Shown here: one piece after another, positions 1 through 9,805 of the stretch
Numbering within the stretch: position 1 is the stretch's first letter
Layout: every line of letters begins with the position of its first letter
Assembly (NCBI RefSeq): GCF_028765575.1
Contig: NZ_JARACO010000019.1
Span: 1 to 64,000 of the forward strand
DNA length: 64,000 nucleotides
Source of the DNA: Aliivibrio sp. S3MY1
Lineage (GTDB): Bacteria; Pseudomonadota; Gammaproteobacteria; Enterobacterales; Vibrionaceae
Direction of reading: 5' to 3'
The notes under the pieces: generated by a model
What the model saw: only the letters and a program-made list of their open reading frames with translations
What the model was told of the DNA's origin: nothing
The model's database searches: none
Position numbers and translations under genes: made by a program

Positions 1-848
1 ATGGTATGTGGCGTAATGTGGCGAATTATTTGCCTGCACAAGGGTTTGATGAGATCTTAGATGAAAATGCGATTTTAAAAGCATTCCCAGAAGCTGAAGC
101 GTTTCGTGGTGAATGGGGGCTTTCAGACGAATACGCCTTCAAACTAGCAGAAAAAGAGCTAAAAGAAGCGACTCAGCCTCTTATGATCTATATCTTAACC
201 ATTACCAATCACACGCCTTATGAAGTACCAAAAAATTACGAACTAAAACCACTTAAGGTGAGTGAACGGTTATTAAAGCGCATGCAAAAGGGTGAAGAAG
301 AAGCAATGCGACTGCTTGAAACTTATCAATACGCTAATAATGCACTGGGTGAGTTTGTCGCAGATATTAAGCAATCTTCATTAGGTGATTCAACATTGGT
401 AGCAGCGACTGGAGATCACCGTTTAAGAGGATTTACCATGTCTTATCCTAACGATCTTCCTATTATTCATGCGGTGCCATTTTACTTATATATACCAACG
501 AAAATTCAACAGCAAGTATCACATAAATTTGATTCAAAAAGAGTTGGTTCACATAAAGATATTTTCCCAACGTTGTATGCCTTTAGTTTGTCAAAAGCAA
601 ACTACTATAGCTTAGGTGGGGGAAATATACTGAATACAACAGAATCAACACGATTTGGTTATAACCCAGAAATGACAGTAGTAGAGCAAGGTATGTATTT
701 AAATAGCCAGCCAGAAAAACTATATAAATGGGTATCAGAATCTACAGTCAATCTAAAGTCGACATCAAATGAAACCCCTAATGTAGGTAATGATTACCAC
801 ACATTGCAAACCTTATACATTAATAGCCAAGTAAAAGGCGTTCATTAA
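1..848 (+). CDS. LTA synthase family sulfatase-fold protein, C-terminal part
   Basis: The reading frame is open from the window edge to a TAA at 846-848, so this is the 3' part of a longer gene. About 280 residues are visible. They match the catalytic half of the alkaline-phosphatase/sulfatase superfamily as found in LtaS, OpgB and EptA relatives: TNHTPYE near visible residue 67, TGDH near 135 and GSHKDIFPTL near 181, the last typical of the metal-binding end of the fold. Such proteins are inner-membrane enzymes with a periplasmic domain that transfer phospho-groups onto glycans or lipids. The membrane part lies outside the window. Substrate is not predictable. A strong terminator follows directly. 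Confidence 0.8.
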   Translation, partial: GMWRNVANYLPAQGFDEILDENAILKAFPEAEAFRGEWGLSDEYAFKLAEKELKEATQPLMIYILTITNHTPYEVPKNYELKPLKVSERLLKRMQKGEEEAMRLLETYQYANNALGEFVADIKQSSLGDSTLVAATGDHRLRGFTMSYPNDLPIIHAVPFYLYIPTKIQQQVSHKFDSKRVGSHKDIFPTLYAFSLSKANYYSLGGGNILNTTESTRFGYNPEMTVVEQGMYLNSQPEKLYKWVSESTVNLKSTSNETPNVGNDYHTLQTLYINSQVKGVH

Positions 849-858
849 TTGTAATCAT

Positions 859-884
859 AGGCCACTTATTTGAGTGGCCTTTTT
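859..884 (+). terminator. Rho-independent terminator after the LTA-synthase-like gene
   Basis: AGGCCACT (859-866) and AGTGGCCT (873-880) form a perfect 8-bp stem with a 6-nt loop, followed by a run of T. It lies 11 nt past the stop codon on the plus strand and before the convergent coaD stop. Confidence 0.85.
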
Positions 885-891
885 ATTGCCA

Positions 892-1380
892 TTAAACAGG
901 TGACTTTACTTTATGTCTTAATGCTTGATTTACCACAGAAGGAACGAAAGCTTCCACATTCCCCCCGTGCAACGCGACTTCTCTCACAATGGTTGAAGAT
1001 AGAAAAGCATACTCTTCAGAAGGCGTCAGAAATACACTCTCTAATTCAGGCATTAACTTACGATACATACTGGTTAAGCCGAATTCATACTCAAAATCCA
1101 TGGTGGTTCTTAAGCCACGAACCAATAGATTCGCTTGTTTCTGTTTAGCAAAATCAACCATCAATCCAGAGAAGCCCTCAACAGAAACGTTTGTGAGTTC
1201 CTTAGTCACTTCTTGCGCTAATTGAACGCGCTCTTCCAGAGTAAATAAGGTCTTTTTACTTGGGCTTGCAGCTACTGCTACAATAATATGATTAAACATT
1301 GACGAAGAGCGTTTAATTAAATCCAAATGTCCATTGGTGATAGGGTCAAAAGTACCGGGATAGAGGGTTAATTTAGTCAT
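892..1380 (-). CDS. coaD: Phosphopantetheine adenylyltransferase
   Basis: CoaD joins ATP and 4'-phosphopantetheine to dephospho-CoA, the fourth step of cytosolic CoA synthesis. The 162-residue length is normal for the family. The nucleotidyltransferase signature TxGH is seen as TNGH at residues 15-18, and the second ATP motif as SSTIVRE near the C-terminus. The start overlaps the end of the upstream glycosyltransferase by 8 nt, so it is the last gene of a minus-strand run with three LPS-core transferases. Linkage of coaD (old name kdtB) to LPS-core genes is a known arrangement in Gammaproteobacteria. Confidence 0.96.
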   Translation of the reverse strand: MTKLTLYPGTFDPITNGHLDLIKRSSSMFNHIIVAVAASPSKKTLFTLEERVQLAQEVTKELTNVSVEGFSGLMVDFAKQKQANLLVRGLRTTMDFEYEFGLTSMYRKLMPELESVFLTPSEEYAFLSSTIVREVALHGGNVEAFVPSVVNQALRHKVKSPV

Positions 1381-2170
1381 TTTTTGCCCTTAAATACTGA
1401 TCAATACCTTGCTTACAACGAGTCAGTTTGTTTTGAATAGTTATTTCTAAAATAGCATCATTTTCAGCTAAAGATGCACGGGAGTTTTCGTTATGGAAAA
1501 GGTGGTAGCCCACGCCTGAAAATTTTAGATATAGGCGTGATAACCCAGAATTTAATAATCTAAGAACAAATTCACTGTCTTCTCTACCCCAGCCAATAAA
1601 TTCATTATTAAAACCATTTGTTTTTATTATATCTTCCATCCAAAAAGACATATTACAACTTCGAGTTGACTTGTCACTATTGGATATTTTAGAAAAAATA
1701 GAAGATAACAATTTATTATTAATAATATTTTTTCTATTTTTTAAACCAGCACTGAAAAAGGTCGGTAGCTTAGCTGTATTCATAACAAGTTTTGAGCATT
1801 CTTGGTTTAGTAAAACCCTACCACCTTGAATAAACTGTCCTTTTTCTGCATGTTGTTTATGATCTAGAACAAAGCTTGGAGGTAAAACGATATCTCCATC
1901 TATAATAATAATATATTCAAAATGTGCTTGTGCGATTGCTTTATTTCGGCTTTGTGCAGCTCGGAAACCATCATCTTTTTGCCAACTATGGTATAGAGGA
2001 ATAGGAAATGAAAGTTGGTATTCTTGTATTAATTGAGCTGTATCCTCTTTCGAGCCATCATCAGCAATAATAACTTCATCTGGCAATTCTAATTGGTGTT
2101 TTACGCTATCGAGAACACTACCTAGAGCTTCTTTCCAGTTATAAGTAGTGATGATTAATGTCGTTTTCAT
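1373..2170 (-). CDS. Family 2 glycosyltransferase with GT7-like C-terminal region
   Basis: A predicted cytosolic glycosyltransferase of the LPS core. The N-terminal GT-A fold shows TTYNWKEAL near residue 8, ADDGS at 36-40 and the metal-binding DGD at 91-93. The C-terminal half has GWGREDSEF, the galactosyltransferase-type acidic motif that follows the acceptor site in two-part GT2/GT7C enzymes. Its ATG overlaps the stop of the upstream WaaE-like gene by 4 nt and its own stop overlaps coaD, so the three are translationally coupled. The transferred sugar cannot be told from sequence. Confidence 0.88.
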   Translation of the reverse strand: MKTTLIITTYNWKEALGSVLDSVKHQLELPDEVIIADDGSKEDTAQLIQEYQLSFPIPLYHSWQKDDGFRAAQSRNKAIAQAHFEYIIIIDGDIVLPPSFVLDHKQHAEKGQFIQGGRVLLNQECSKLVMNTAKLPTFFSAGLKNRKNIINNKLLSSIFSKISNSDKSTRSCNMSFWMEDIIKTNGFNNEFIGWGREDSEFVLRLLNSGLSRLYLKFSGVGYHLFHNENSRASLAENDAILEITIQNKLTRCKQGIDQYLRAKND

Positions 2171-2946
2171 TTTTTTTTCACCTCTTCACGAAGGTAAAGA
2201 TCAATATATTTAATAAAAGTAGTGTGCATCGTTAGCCAAGCCAAAATAAAGCCATGTTTGCCATCTAAGAATCCGCGTTTAAATACATACATTCTTAAAA
2301 ATGCACCCAGCGCATGAATTAATGCAGTGCTTAGTCCCGCTTTTTTCTTTCCTTCACGTTCATCCGTCCATGCTTTTAAGTAGCCGGTTGTTTTATTAAT
2401 GTAATGGTGCAAATTATCGTAAGTAAAATGCAGTAAACGACCTTTTAATTTTTCAATACGAACAGAGTCGGAAGTCACCACTTTTTCATGAACCAAAGCA
2501 TCGTTATATTGAGCTTCATTAGTGCGATATAAACGTACCACCCAATCTGGCGACCAACCAGAATGCTTAATAAACTTACCAAACGCAGAGCTAAGACGGT
2601 TTATCTTATAAGCCACATTGGGTTTGTTGGCTTTTATTGCCGTTAAGATCTCTTCTTTTAACTCTGGAGTTACACGCTCATCAGCATCTAACCAAAGGAC
2701 ATACTCGGCAGTGACATACTGTTGTGCCAACTGACGTTGTTTACCAAACCCCGGCCACTCGCTGTTAACAAAAAAACGGTCAGTAAATTGACGAGCAATG
2801 ATCTCGGTTTCATCAGTACTGCCTGAGTCGAGAATGACGATCTCATCAACCCAGCCTTGTACTGTTTCTAAGCAGGCTTGCAAGTGTTTTGCTTCATTTT
2901 TAACGATAAGCGCGACAGCTAACGTTGGCGTAGACAAGTGGCTCAT
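2167..2946 (-). CDS. waaE: WaaE/KdtX-like core glycosyltransferase
   Basis: A 259-residue GT2 enzyme with the layout of WaaE/KdtX, which in enterobacteria adds a beta-glucose to heptose I of the LPS inner core. Visible motifs are VKNEAKHL at 15-22, DSGSTDET at 40-47 and WLDADE at 85-90, the last carrying the metal-binding aspartates. The C-terminus is basic and hydrophobic, suiting peripheral inner-membrane binding. Its linkage to coaD matches the kdtX-kdtB arrangement known elsewhere. The acceptor here could differ, as Vibrio cores vary. Confidence 0.85.
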   Translation of the reverse strand: MSHLSTPTLAVALIVKNEAKHLQACLETVQGWVDEIVILDSGSTDETEIIARQFTDRFFVNSEWPGFGKQRQLAQQYVTAEYVLWLDADERVTPELKEEILTAIKANKPNVAYKINRLSSAFGKFIKHSGWSPDWVVRLYRTNEAQYNDALVHEKVVTSDSVRIEKLKGRLLHFTYDNLHHYINKTTGYLKAWTDEREGKKKAGLSTALIHALGAFLRMYVFKRGFLDGKHGFILAWLTMHTTFIKYIDLYLREEVKKK

Positions 2947-2955
2947 GAATTATCC

Positions 2956-3999
2956 TTATTGATGGCGTAAGCGTAGAAAGGTTTCAGTAACCATATCAAG
3001 CGTAATATCTTGCATTATATGATCCCCTTTAACACGCGTGCTCCATTTTAAATCGTCAATGGGTTTATTTTGTTGTTGGGTAACATGTTGTTCATACATA
3101 CTCACCACATAAGGTAGGCTATTGTATGGACCCGTACGTTTAGGGTTGCTGTGACCATACAGCCCAATCACAGGGGTTCCTTGTGTCGTAGCTATATGTG
3201 CAGGGCCAGAGTCAGGAGCAATTACGACTGCGGATTTTTTTAATACCGCGGTTAACTGTTTTAATGACGTTTTACCAATTAAATTAATAAGTGGAGAGTT
3301 GGCAAGTGATTCAATACTGTCACCAAGTTGCTTTTCACGATCACTTGGTGATCCACACAGTACCACTTGGTAACCTTGTGCGGTTAACCAGTCAGATAAT
3401 TGAGCGTAGCGCTCAGTCAACCAATTACGTTCGTCTTTGCTTGCAGCAGGAGAGATCACCACATACGGCTTTTCTGCTGGAATATGTGAATTTACAAATG
3501 AAAAGTCATCATCAGATAATGGGATATTCCATGTCGGTTCACTTTTAGGCACACCAAGATATTCAACAAAAGAGTAGAAGCTATCTAGAACATGCGCTGA
3601 GGCCGTATCTTCAATTTTACGATTGGTAAATAGCCATTGGCCTTCTTTCGCACGTTTGCGATTAAAGCCTACTTTGTATTTTGCTTTTATACCAAGCGTT
3701 AGAACACTTGCCCGTAATGCCAATTGCATGTGAACAAGAGCATCAAAACGTTGATCTTTTAATTGGTGCCAAATGGCTCTCATTCCAGCAAGGCCTAATT
3801 TCTTATCAAATGGGATCACTGTAATAGCGGGCAAATCATGAATCAGTTGCGCCTCCACTTTCCCTACAATCCAAGTAATTTTGGTGCTTGGCCACTTTTT
3901 TTGAATCGCTTGAACTGCAGCAATAGCATGGCACACATCACCAATAGCGGATAAGCGCAATATACATAAAGAGTCAGGGGGCGAAGTGAATAAAGCCAT
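2956..3999 (-). CDS. GT9 ADP-heptose:LPS heptosyltransferase family protein
   Basis: A GT-B fold glycosyltransferase family 9 protein of about 347 residues. The N-terminus reads LCILRLSAIGDVCHA, the usual acceptor-side motif, and the C-terminal half has the donor-site signature APDSGPAHIATTQGTPVIGLYG with a nearby GHSNPKRTGP. Members transfer heptose to Kdo or to heptose in the LPS inner core. This one is probably heptosyltransferase I (WaaC) or a third heptosyltransferase, since waaF is separately present at 13454-14488. I place the start at 3999 because family homology begins there; an in-frame ATG at 4050 would add 17 residues. Confidence 0.85.
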   Translation of the reverse strand: MALFTSPPDSLCILRLSAIGDVCHAIAAVQAIQKKWPSTKITWIVGKVEAQLIHDLPAITVIPFDKKLGLAGMRAIWHQLKDQRFDALVHMQLALRASVLTLGIKAKYKVGFNRKRAKEGQWLFTNRKIEDTASAHVLDSFYSFVEYLGVPKSEPTWNIPLSDDDFSFVNSHIPAEKPYVVISPAASKDERNWLTERYAQLSDWLTAQGYQVVLCGSPSDREKQLGDSIESLANSPLINLIGKTSLKQLTAVLKKSAVVIAPDSGPAHIATTQGTPVIGLYGHSNPKRTGPYNSLPYVVSMYEQHVTQQQNKPIDDLKWSTRVKGDHIMQDITLDMVTETFLRLRHQ

Positions 4000-4081
4000 A
4001 GAGATGTTTACCCAGAAAGAATGAGGTAGAATTATGCTATTAACGCTCATAAATGTAAAATGGCAAAGAGTGAGAAAGAGA

Positions 4082-4385
4082 CTAGAAACTATACGCTGTG
4101 CTAACTAGAGGCGATAAGAACTGAGTTCAGATCGCAGCGCTTGCAGAATTCAGGGGGAGCTTGCTTTTAGCTCCTCCCCTTTATCGGCATAGCTACTTGG
4201 CTATAAATGTTGATATAAGGGGGAGGCTGGGAGGGGTTGCTAGCTAGAAACTATACGCTGCGCTAACTAGAGATGATAAGATCAGAATTTAGATCGCTGT
4301 GCTTGCAGAGTTTAGAGGCATTTAGCTTTTGCTCTTATAGTTTCTAGAAGTGAAGCGGTCTAGTTAGCGCAGCGTACAGTCTCTA
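4082..4385. repeat. Composite inverted-repeat element, copy 1
   Basis: The gap between the divergent heptosyltransferase and kdkA holds two copies of the left arm CTAGAAACTATACGCTG (from 4082 and 4244), one right arm (4333-4385, with GAAGCGGTCTAGTTAGCGCAGCG), two blocks of a second family (TTCAGATCGC...GCTTGCAGAATTCAG) and a CCTCCC-type palindrome with stems CTCCTCCCC and GGGGGAGG at about 4170-4240. It looks like one element inserted inside or next to another. The promoters of both flanking genes must lie in or beside it. Confidence 0.85.
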
Positions 4386-4411
4386 ATGTTTAATATTGGA
4401 GTACCTGTAAC

Positions 4412-5116
4412 ATGCAAAAAATCCAAACAACAAAGCAAACCATTTGGTATGACGACTCAACTTTAACTGAACCACCAGAACAATGCTGTGATCCTGATTA
4501 TTGGCAACAACAAAACAAAGTGATTGGTTCCGCGCAAGGTCGTGGTACAACGTGGTTTGTTACTTTAGATAAAATGGACGCCGCTTTGCGTCATTATCGT
4601 CGTGGTGGACTGTTTGGAAAACTAGTTAAAGACCATTATATCTTTACAAGTTGGGAAAAAACACGCAGTTATCAAGAGTTTCAATTGTTAAAAGCATTAA
4701 GAGGTGCAGGCGTTAGTGTGCCTAAACCGATAGCAGCTAGAGCGATTAAGCGAACCTTTTGCTATCAAGCCGATTTACTCAGTGAAAAGATCCCAAACGC
4801 CCGAGATCTTGTGTCTATCTTGCAAAAAAATCCATTATCAAAAGAAATGTACCAAAAGATTGGTAATGAAATACGTAAAATGCATGCAGTGCAAGTGAAT
4901 CATACTGATCTAAATATTCACAATATATTGATTGATAATAATGATAAGGTTTGGATCATTGATTTTGATAAATGTTATCAACAAAAAGGTGATGATTGGA
5001 AGCAAAGCAACTGGGATAGATTACAGCGCTCATTTAGAAAAGAAGTAAATAAAAGGCAAATACATTGGTCAGAAAATGAGTGGTCTCATTTACTTTCTGA
5101 TCATCACACCATTTAA
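4412..5116 (+). CDS. kdkA: 3-deoxy-D-manno-octulosonic acid (Kdo) kinase
   Basis: KdkA phosphorylates O-4 of the Kdo residue on lipid A, as in Haemophilus and Vibrio, where one phosphorylated Kdo replaces the second Kdo. The 234 residues carry a minimal eukaryotic-like kinase core: the catalytic loop HTDLNIHN at 164-171 and the metal-binding DFD at 184-186. The N-terminal YRRGGLFGK (62-70) is typical of KdkA. The enzyme works at the inner face of the inner membrane. It stands next to other core genes, fitting a one-Kdo core made by the WaaA at 7084-8340. Confidence 0.93.
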   Translation: MQKIQTTKQTIWYDDSTLTEPPEQCCDPDYWQQQNKVIGSAQGRGTTWFVTLDKMDAALRHYRRGGLFGKLVKDHYIFTSWEKTRSYQEFQLLKALRGAGVSVPKPIAARAIKRTFCYQADLLSEKIPNARDLVSILQKNPLSKEMYQKIGNEIRKMHAVQVNHTDLNIHNILIDNNDKVWIIDFDKCYQQKGDDWKQSNWDRLQRSFRKEVNKRQIHWSENEWSHLLSDHHTI

Positions 5117-5148
5117 TATTATATACACTCACCGTTGGATTTATTATT

Positions 5149-6996
5149 TTGAATACGTTAATACGAAAACAGAAATTGCATAGCCATGGTTGGCTTATTT
5201 TAATCAACAGTTTGATAGCAATGGCAATCGCAAGTCGCTACTTTGCATTTTTGCCTGAAATTCCAACGGATGCATTAGGATTAACTTTTCTAATCTCTAG
5301 TACATTTAGTCAAATGGTACTATTGGCTGGGGTCATTGGTCTTATTGCCTTACCTGCTATTTTTATACATAACGCCAAACTACGTAATGCTATCCAAGCC
5401 TTAATTGCCTCATTAGGTATCGCAATCTTATTTATTGATACCTTGGTGTTTGCTCAATACCGATTCCATATCAATGCAGTGGTTCTTGAGTTGGTGTTTT
5501 CAGGGCAAGTTGTCAGTTTCCCGTTAATTACTTGGGTCTCAGTGATTGGTGGGGTACTCGCTTTGGTTATCGGCCAATATTTATTGATTTCTTGGTTAGA
5601 AAAACCAGCCGCAATAACTCAGCACAAATTAGGTCGTAAATTTGCCGTAATCACTTTCTTTGCGTTATTGGCAACACACGGCATTCATATTTGGGCGGCT
5701 GCTAACGCTTATCAACCGGTAACAACGGTAAAACGCTATTTACCTGCTTTCTATCCTGCAACATCAACCAGCATGATGAAAAAATACGGCTGGGTGAATG
5801 AAGAGGCCATTGCGCAGCAACAAGCCATGAAAATGAATCGCAAAAGTGATTTAAATTACCCGTTAGCACCACTACAAAAAGAAGCGGTTGAAAAGCCAAT
5901 TAACATCATGATTTTAGCGGTCGATTCATGGCGTGCAGATACCTTTAATGCTGAAAACACACCTAATATGTGGAAATACGCACAAGAAGGCATTATTTTT
6001 AATAATCATATTGCTACTGGTAACGCGACACGTACCGGTGTTTTTGGGCTTTTTTATGGCATTCCAGGCACTTATTGGCACGGATTCTTAGCCAATCAAA
6101 AAACACCATTATTGATTGATCGACTGCAAGAGCTGAATTATGACATGGGGATTTTCACTGCGGCTCAACTAGAGAAGCCGGAGTTTAATCAAACGGTATT
6201 CAAAAATATTTCTAATTTACGCATTCAATCAGAAGGTAACTCACCTTCAGAACTAGATAAAGACTTAACGAAAGATTGGTTAGAATGGTACGGCAAGCGT
6301 GACACCTCAAAACCAGCGTTCTCGTTTTTATTTTACGATGCACCACATGGGTATGACTTCCCTAAAGACTATGCACATCGTTATGAACCAATGCTCGATA
6401 ACATCAATTATCTAGATCTTAATAACGACAGTGATCCAACCTTATTTTTCAATCGCTATAAGACCAGTGTTCACTTTGTAGATAGCGTAGCAAAACAGGT
6501 ACTCGATAAGCTAAAAGAGACGGGTGATTTAGAAAATACCTTAGTGATTATTACTGGGGATCACGGACAAGAAATGAATGATAATCGTCTTAATTTCTGG
6601 GGACACAATGGTAACTTTACCAATGCACAAGTGAATGTACCTTTTGCTATTTTTGGGCCGAAGATCAGTAACGAAACAGTAGAATGGGGTTCAGACGAGT
6701 TAACCAGTCATCAAGATGTAGTTCCAACATTAATGAAGCATTACCTTGGCGTGACGAATGACATTAAAGATTACTCTGTTGGGGAAGATTTATTGGGTAA
6801 ATCAGTGAATCGAGAGTGGATCATGTCATCGAACTACAGTGGTTATGCGATTATTGATAATGACTCGATCTTAGAGGTGCATGCAACGGGTCAATACCAA
6901 CTATTAGATAAAACTAACCGTCCACTAAAAGACGGTGAATTAAATTATCAACACCTTCAAGAGGCCTTAGAGCAGATCAGTCGATTTAATAAATAG
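5149..6996 (+). CDS. PbgA/YejM (LapC)-like inner-membrane protein
   Basis: A 615-residue protein with five hydrophobic segments in the first 190 residues (DUF3413-type) and a periplasmic sulfatase-like domain with VDSWRADTF near 258, TRTGVFGLFYG near 295 and TGDHGQE near 473. In E. coli the homologue senses periplasmic LPS and controls LpxC turnover, setting LPS output. Here the gene follows kdkA by 32 nt, so probably shares its transcript. The first start that fits is a TTG at 5149 with only a weak upstream GGAT; a later start is possible. Unlike E. coli YejM, several metal-ligand motifs look intact, so catalysis cannot be ruled out. Confidence 0.87.
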   Translation: MNTLIRKQKLHSHGWLILINSLIAMAIASRYFAFLPEIPTDALGLTFLISSTFSQMVLLAGVIGLIALPAIFIHNAKLRNAIQALIASLGIAILFIDTLVFAQYRFHINAVVLELVFSGQVVSFPLITWVSVIGGVLALVIGQYLLISWLEKPAAITQHKLGRKFAVITFFALLATHGIHIWAAANAYQPVTTVKRYLPAFYPATSTSMMKKYGWVNEEAIAQQQAMKMNRKSDLNYPLAPLQKEAVEKPINIMILAVDSWRADTFNAENTPNMWKYAQEGIIFNNHIATGNATRTGVFGLFYGIPGTYWHGFLANQKTPLLIDRLQELNYDMGIFTAAQLEKPEFNQTVFKNISNLRIQSEGNSPSELDKDLTKDWLEWYGKRDTSKPAFSFLFYDAPHGYDFPKDYAHRYEPMLDNINYLDLNNDSDPTLFFNRYKTSVHFVDSVAKQVLDKLKETGDLENTLVIITGDHGQEMNDNRLNFWGHNGNFTNAQVNVPFAIFGPKISNETVEWGSDELTSHQDVVPTLMKHYLGVTNDIKDYSVGEDLLGKSVNREWIMSSNYSGYAIIDNDSILEVHATGQYQLLDKTNRPLKDGELNYQHLQEALEQISRFNK

Positions 6997-7022
6997 CCTA
7001 ACTAAGACAGAATTTACACTGA

Positions 7023-7055
7023 GCTACTTATGTTTTTAATGTAAGTGGCTTGTTT
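7023..7055 (+). terminator. Possible terminator after the YejM-like gene
   Basis: GCTACTTA (7023-7030) pairs with TAAGTGGC (7042-7049) through 8 bp, one of them G-U, followed by TTGTTTATT. The stem is short and the T-run is broken, so it is a weak candidate placed between convergent genes. Confidence 0.45.
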
Positions 7056-7083
7056 ATTATTTATGTTTAGCTCTCTGTTGGAT

Positions 7084-8340
7084 TTAAATCATAATAATCA
7101 TTATTGTTCTATCTATAGCACCTTGTTGCTTGTGTAGGAAACGGGAAGCATTGGAAGTAAGCTCATTAGAGATACTTGGATTATTTAGCAAAGTTGAAAT
7201 GTGTGTACAGAGCTTGTTGCTAGTCGAAGTAATACAAGCATTGTATACTAGTAGTGTATTAACTATTTCTAAAAAATTAAAATAACTTGGACCTATAATT
7301 GTTGGTATACTTAACGCAACAGGCTCTAATATATTATGCCCACCAACCTTATCGCCAATTAGACTCCCCCCCATAAAACAGATATCAGAGGCGCCAATTA
7401 GGGTTAGCATCTCTCCCATAGTGTCACCAAGATAAACCTGAATATCTGACGTTACAGATTGTTTTGATGTGCGTTTAGTGGTGTTAAAATCAAATGTTTC
7501 ACATAAATCAAAAACAGAGTTAAAACGCTCAGGGTGACGTGGAACTAAAATTAATAACGCATCAGGTATCTTATGCAATAAAGAACGATGAGCAGCTAAT
7601 ACTTGTTCATCTTCACCTTTATGCGTGCTGGCTGCAATCCAAATTGGACGCTCAATGCCTAATTGATGGCGAAGTTGTTTTCCTGATTCAATAACCTCAT
7701 CGGTGATTTCAATATCAAACTTCACTGAGCCAGTTACATGCACCCGCTCTTTATCAATACCAAGTGCAATAAAGCGATCGGCATCATCTTTGTATTGACA
7801 ACAAACATGAGTCAGATGCTTACCAAGCAGATTAAATATCGGCTGTACTTTTTTATATCCTAAGTAGGATTTTTCAGAAAGACGAGCATTTAACACTGAA
7901 ATTGGAATACCAAATTTGGCCACAGTATGCAGGGTATTTGGCCACAGTTCGGTTTCCATAATTAGCATTTTTTCAGGTTTAGTTGCTTTTAAAAAACCAC
8001 GAACCGCAAAGCAAAAATCAATCGGCATGTATCTGTGCTCAACTAAGTCACCTAATTTTTCAATTTGCTCCGCACCAGTACTTGTCGTCGTTGTCACTAA
8101 TATTGATTGTTCAGGATTCTGTTTTTTTAATGCCTTAATGATAGGTGTAGCAGCAATTGCCTCACCAACAGAAACGGCATGAATCCATATCGGAGCCTGC
8201 GTTGTATCGAGCGATGGAGTACAACCAAAATGCTCTCTCCATCGACGACCAAAAGTAGGCTTTCCTTCTTTTTTCTTATAAAGAGAATAGAGAAGCAAAG
8301 GAGAGATAAAGGTTAAAAGTAAGCTATATAGCAGTCTCAT
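7084..8340 (-). CDS. waaA: Kdo transferase (3-deoxy-D-manno-octulosonic acid transferase)
   Basis: WaaA attaches Kdo from CMP-Kdo to lipid IVA at the cytosolic side of the inner membrane. A short N-terminal hydrophobic helix (residues 2-20) is followed by HAVSVGE, whose E60 aligns with the known catalytic base of GT30 enzymes. TELWPN near 128, GSVKFD near 205 and GGHNILEPVA near 335 complete the family set. Length 418 is normal. The start overlaps the stop of waaL by 17 nt, so the pair is an operon. Together with kdkA it implies a single phosphorylated Kdo. Confidence 0.96.
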   Translation of the reverse strand: MRLLYSLLLTFISPLLLYSLYKKKEGKPTFGRRWREHFGCTPSLDTTQAPIWIHAVSVGEAIAATPIIKALKKQNPEQSILVTTTTSTGAEQIEKLGDLVEHRYMPIDFCFAVRGFLKATKPEKMLIMETELWPNTLHTVAKFGIPISVLNARLSEKSYLGYKKVQPIFNLLGKHLTHVCCQYKDDADRFIALGIDKERVHVTGSVKFDIEITDEVIESGKQLRHQLGIERPIWIAASTHKGEDEQVLAAHRSLLHKIPDALLILVPRHPERFNSVFDLCETFDFNTTKRTSKQSVTSDIQVYLGDTMGEMLTLIGASDICFMGGSLIGDKVGGHNILEPVALSIPTIIGPSYFNFLEIVNTLLVYNACITSTSNKLCTHISTLLNNPSISNELTSNASRFLHKQQGAIDRTIMIIMI

Positions 8341-9661
8341 TCTTATTATTCTTTAGTTGTTCTGTAAGGTAAAAAGTATAAATAGAACCAAACATTATAT
8401 TGTGAACTAACAAACCTGTTGTAGAAAATAAATACGATTCAAAGTTATTTACTACAAACCAATATACCAGAAAGAGTAAAGCGATTAGTCTGGCTTCGTT
8501 AAATGTACCTAAGGGTGCAAGCTTTGCAGTGGAATGTAATAGCCAGTAAAACATGAATAGAATAATGGCTAATCCTAGGATGCCGTAAGATAAGGTGACC
8601 TCAACAAAAGAGTTATGAAGATGGTTAATTGTGTTGCGAACGTGCTTAGGTATACGTGTAGAAAGATATATGACATCATCTCTTACATCTTGGTCACTAC
8701 CTAAAATAGGACGTTCTTTAATCCAACCTAATGCTTCATACCAAATATGAATACGAATGCCTGAACTGTTGTAAGGGACTTTGTTTATATCGCCAGAAAG
8801 AACCGCTTCATACGTATTTTCTTCATTCACTGTTCTTTTTTCTAAACTTGGGATATTACTGACAGAGAACAACGCAATAAGAGAAACTAAAATTAATGGC
8901 AATATCAATTTCAAAGAAGGTTTATTTTTTTGTATTAAAACATATGAAATAGTCCCAATGATAGAAGCAATGATAAGGCCTAAGAATACTTGTCTTGTTT
9001 GAGTAGAAAAAAGGATAAAAACAAAAAATAGGTTTAGAGCGGTTAACCCTGATACGATTAAAAGGTGTTTCTTTTTTTTGTTAGTGGTGAAAGCTAAATA
9101 GCTGTGCTTGATAGAAAAGTAGCTAAGCAGAATAAAAGCAATACCAGACCAAAGAGCAGGGTGTTGAGCATTATTTACGTTAAAATCAATGCGTTGACCA
9201 TGGCTACCATTTAATAAGTCTTGAGTGAAGTTATTAGAGTGAATGTAGAAACTCAGTATGAAGCCAATTATCATCATTACCCACAACAGATAAACAGATT
9301 TGCTTTGTCCTTTTAGCCAGTATGCAATAAAAATAAAGAAAAACATATTAGCTAGAGTACCAAAATCAGGTGTTGCTTGTGCTAATTGAGGGATTTGAAT
9401 TGTTGCATTTATCCAACTAAGGATTTGTAAAATTAGTGCTAAGAAGAGACTAATTAACATTTTATCTTTAAATATATGCTTACGTTCTACATAAAGAGCC
9501 AATAAGGTTCCGAAAACGAAGAAGCTTTGAAATACATCGCCATTAACTCGAGATGCGCTTTTAAGTAGAGCGTAGCCAAATAGGCATAGAAGCATAAATG
9601 CCGAGAATTTCGTTGAGTTAACAAGATACGATAATTTACTATCTATGGCATTTAAGGTCAT
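8324..9661 (-). CDS. waaL: O-antigen ligase
   Basis: An integral membrane protein of about 445 residues with roughly a dozen hydrophobic segments and one large polar periplasmic loop. That loop carries HLHNSFVE at about residue 347, the Wzy_C/WaaL signature whose histidine is needed for joining undecaprenyl-linked O-antigen to the lipid A core. I start at the ATG at 9661 because the extra 17 residues reachable from 9712 look atypical and the Shine-Dalgarno is weak for both. It precedes waaA and faces the plus-strand cassette at 9806. Confidence 0.9.
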   Translation of the reverse strand: MTLNAIDSKLSYLVNSTKFSAFMLLCLFGYALLKSASRVNGDVFQSFFVFGTLLALYVERKHIFKDKMLISLFLALILQILSWINATIQIPQLAQATPDFGTLANMFFFIFIAYWLKGQSKSVYLLWVMMIIGFILSFYIHSNNFTQDLLNGSHGQRIDFNVNNAQHPALWSGIAFILLSYFSIKHSYLAFTTNKKKKHLLIVSGLTALNLFFVFILFSTQTRQVFLGLIIASIIGTISYVLIQKNKPSLKLILPLILVSLIALFSVSNIPSLEKRTVNEENTYEAVLSGDINKVPYNSSGIRIHIWYEALGWIKERPILGSDQDVRDDVIYLSTRIPKHVRNTINHLHNSFVEVTLSYGILGLAIILFMFYWLLHSTAKLAPLGTFNEARLIALLFLVYWFVVNNFESYLFSTTGLLVHNIMFGSIYTFYLTEQLKNNKNETAI

Positions 9662-9805
9662 GAAACTAAGCCTAGTGGTTCTAAGGAAGAGGGGGAATGG
9701 AAATTTTAACATATGGGTTGCAATAAAAGTAGCGTTGTATGTACAGTTCTCAATTCATACATTAGAATTAAATATCAAATTATATTACGCGTGTTTAGGG
9801 GTAAA

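Noticed and set aside
870-1148. Plus-strand open frame over coaD
   Set aside because: Coincides with the conserved coaD coding region on the other strand.
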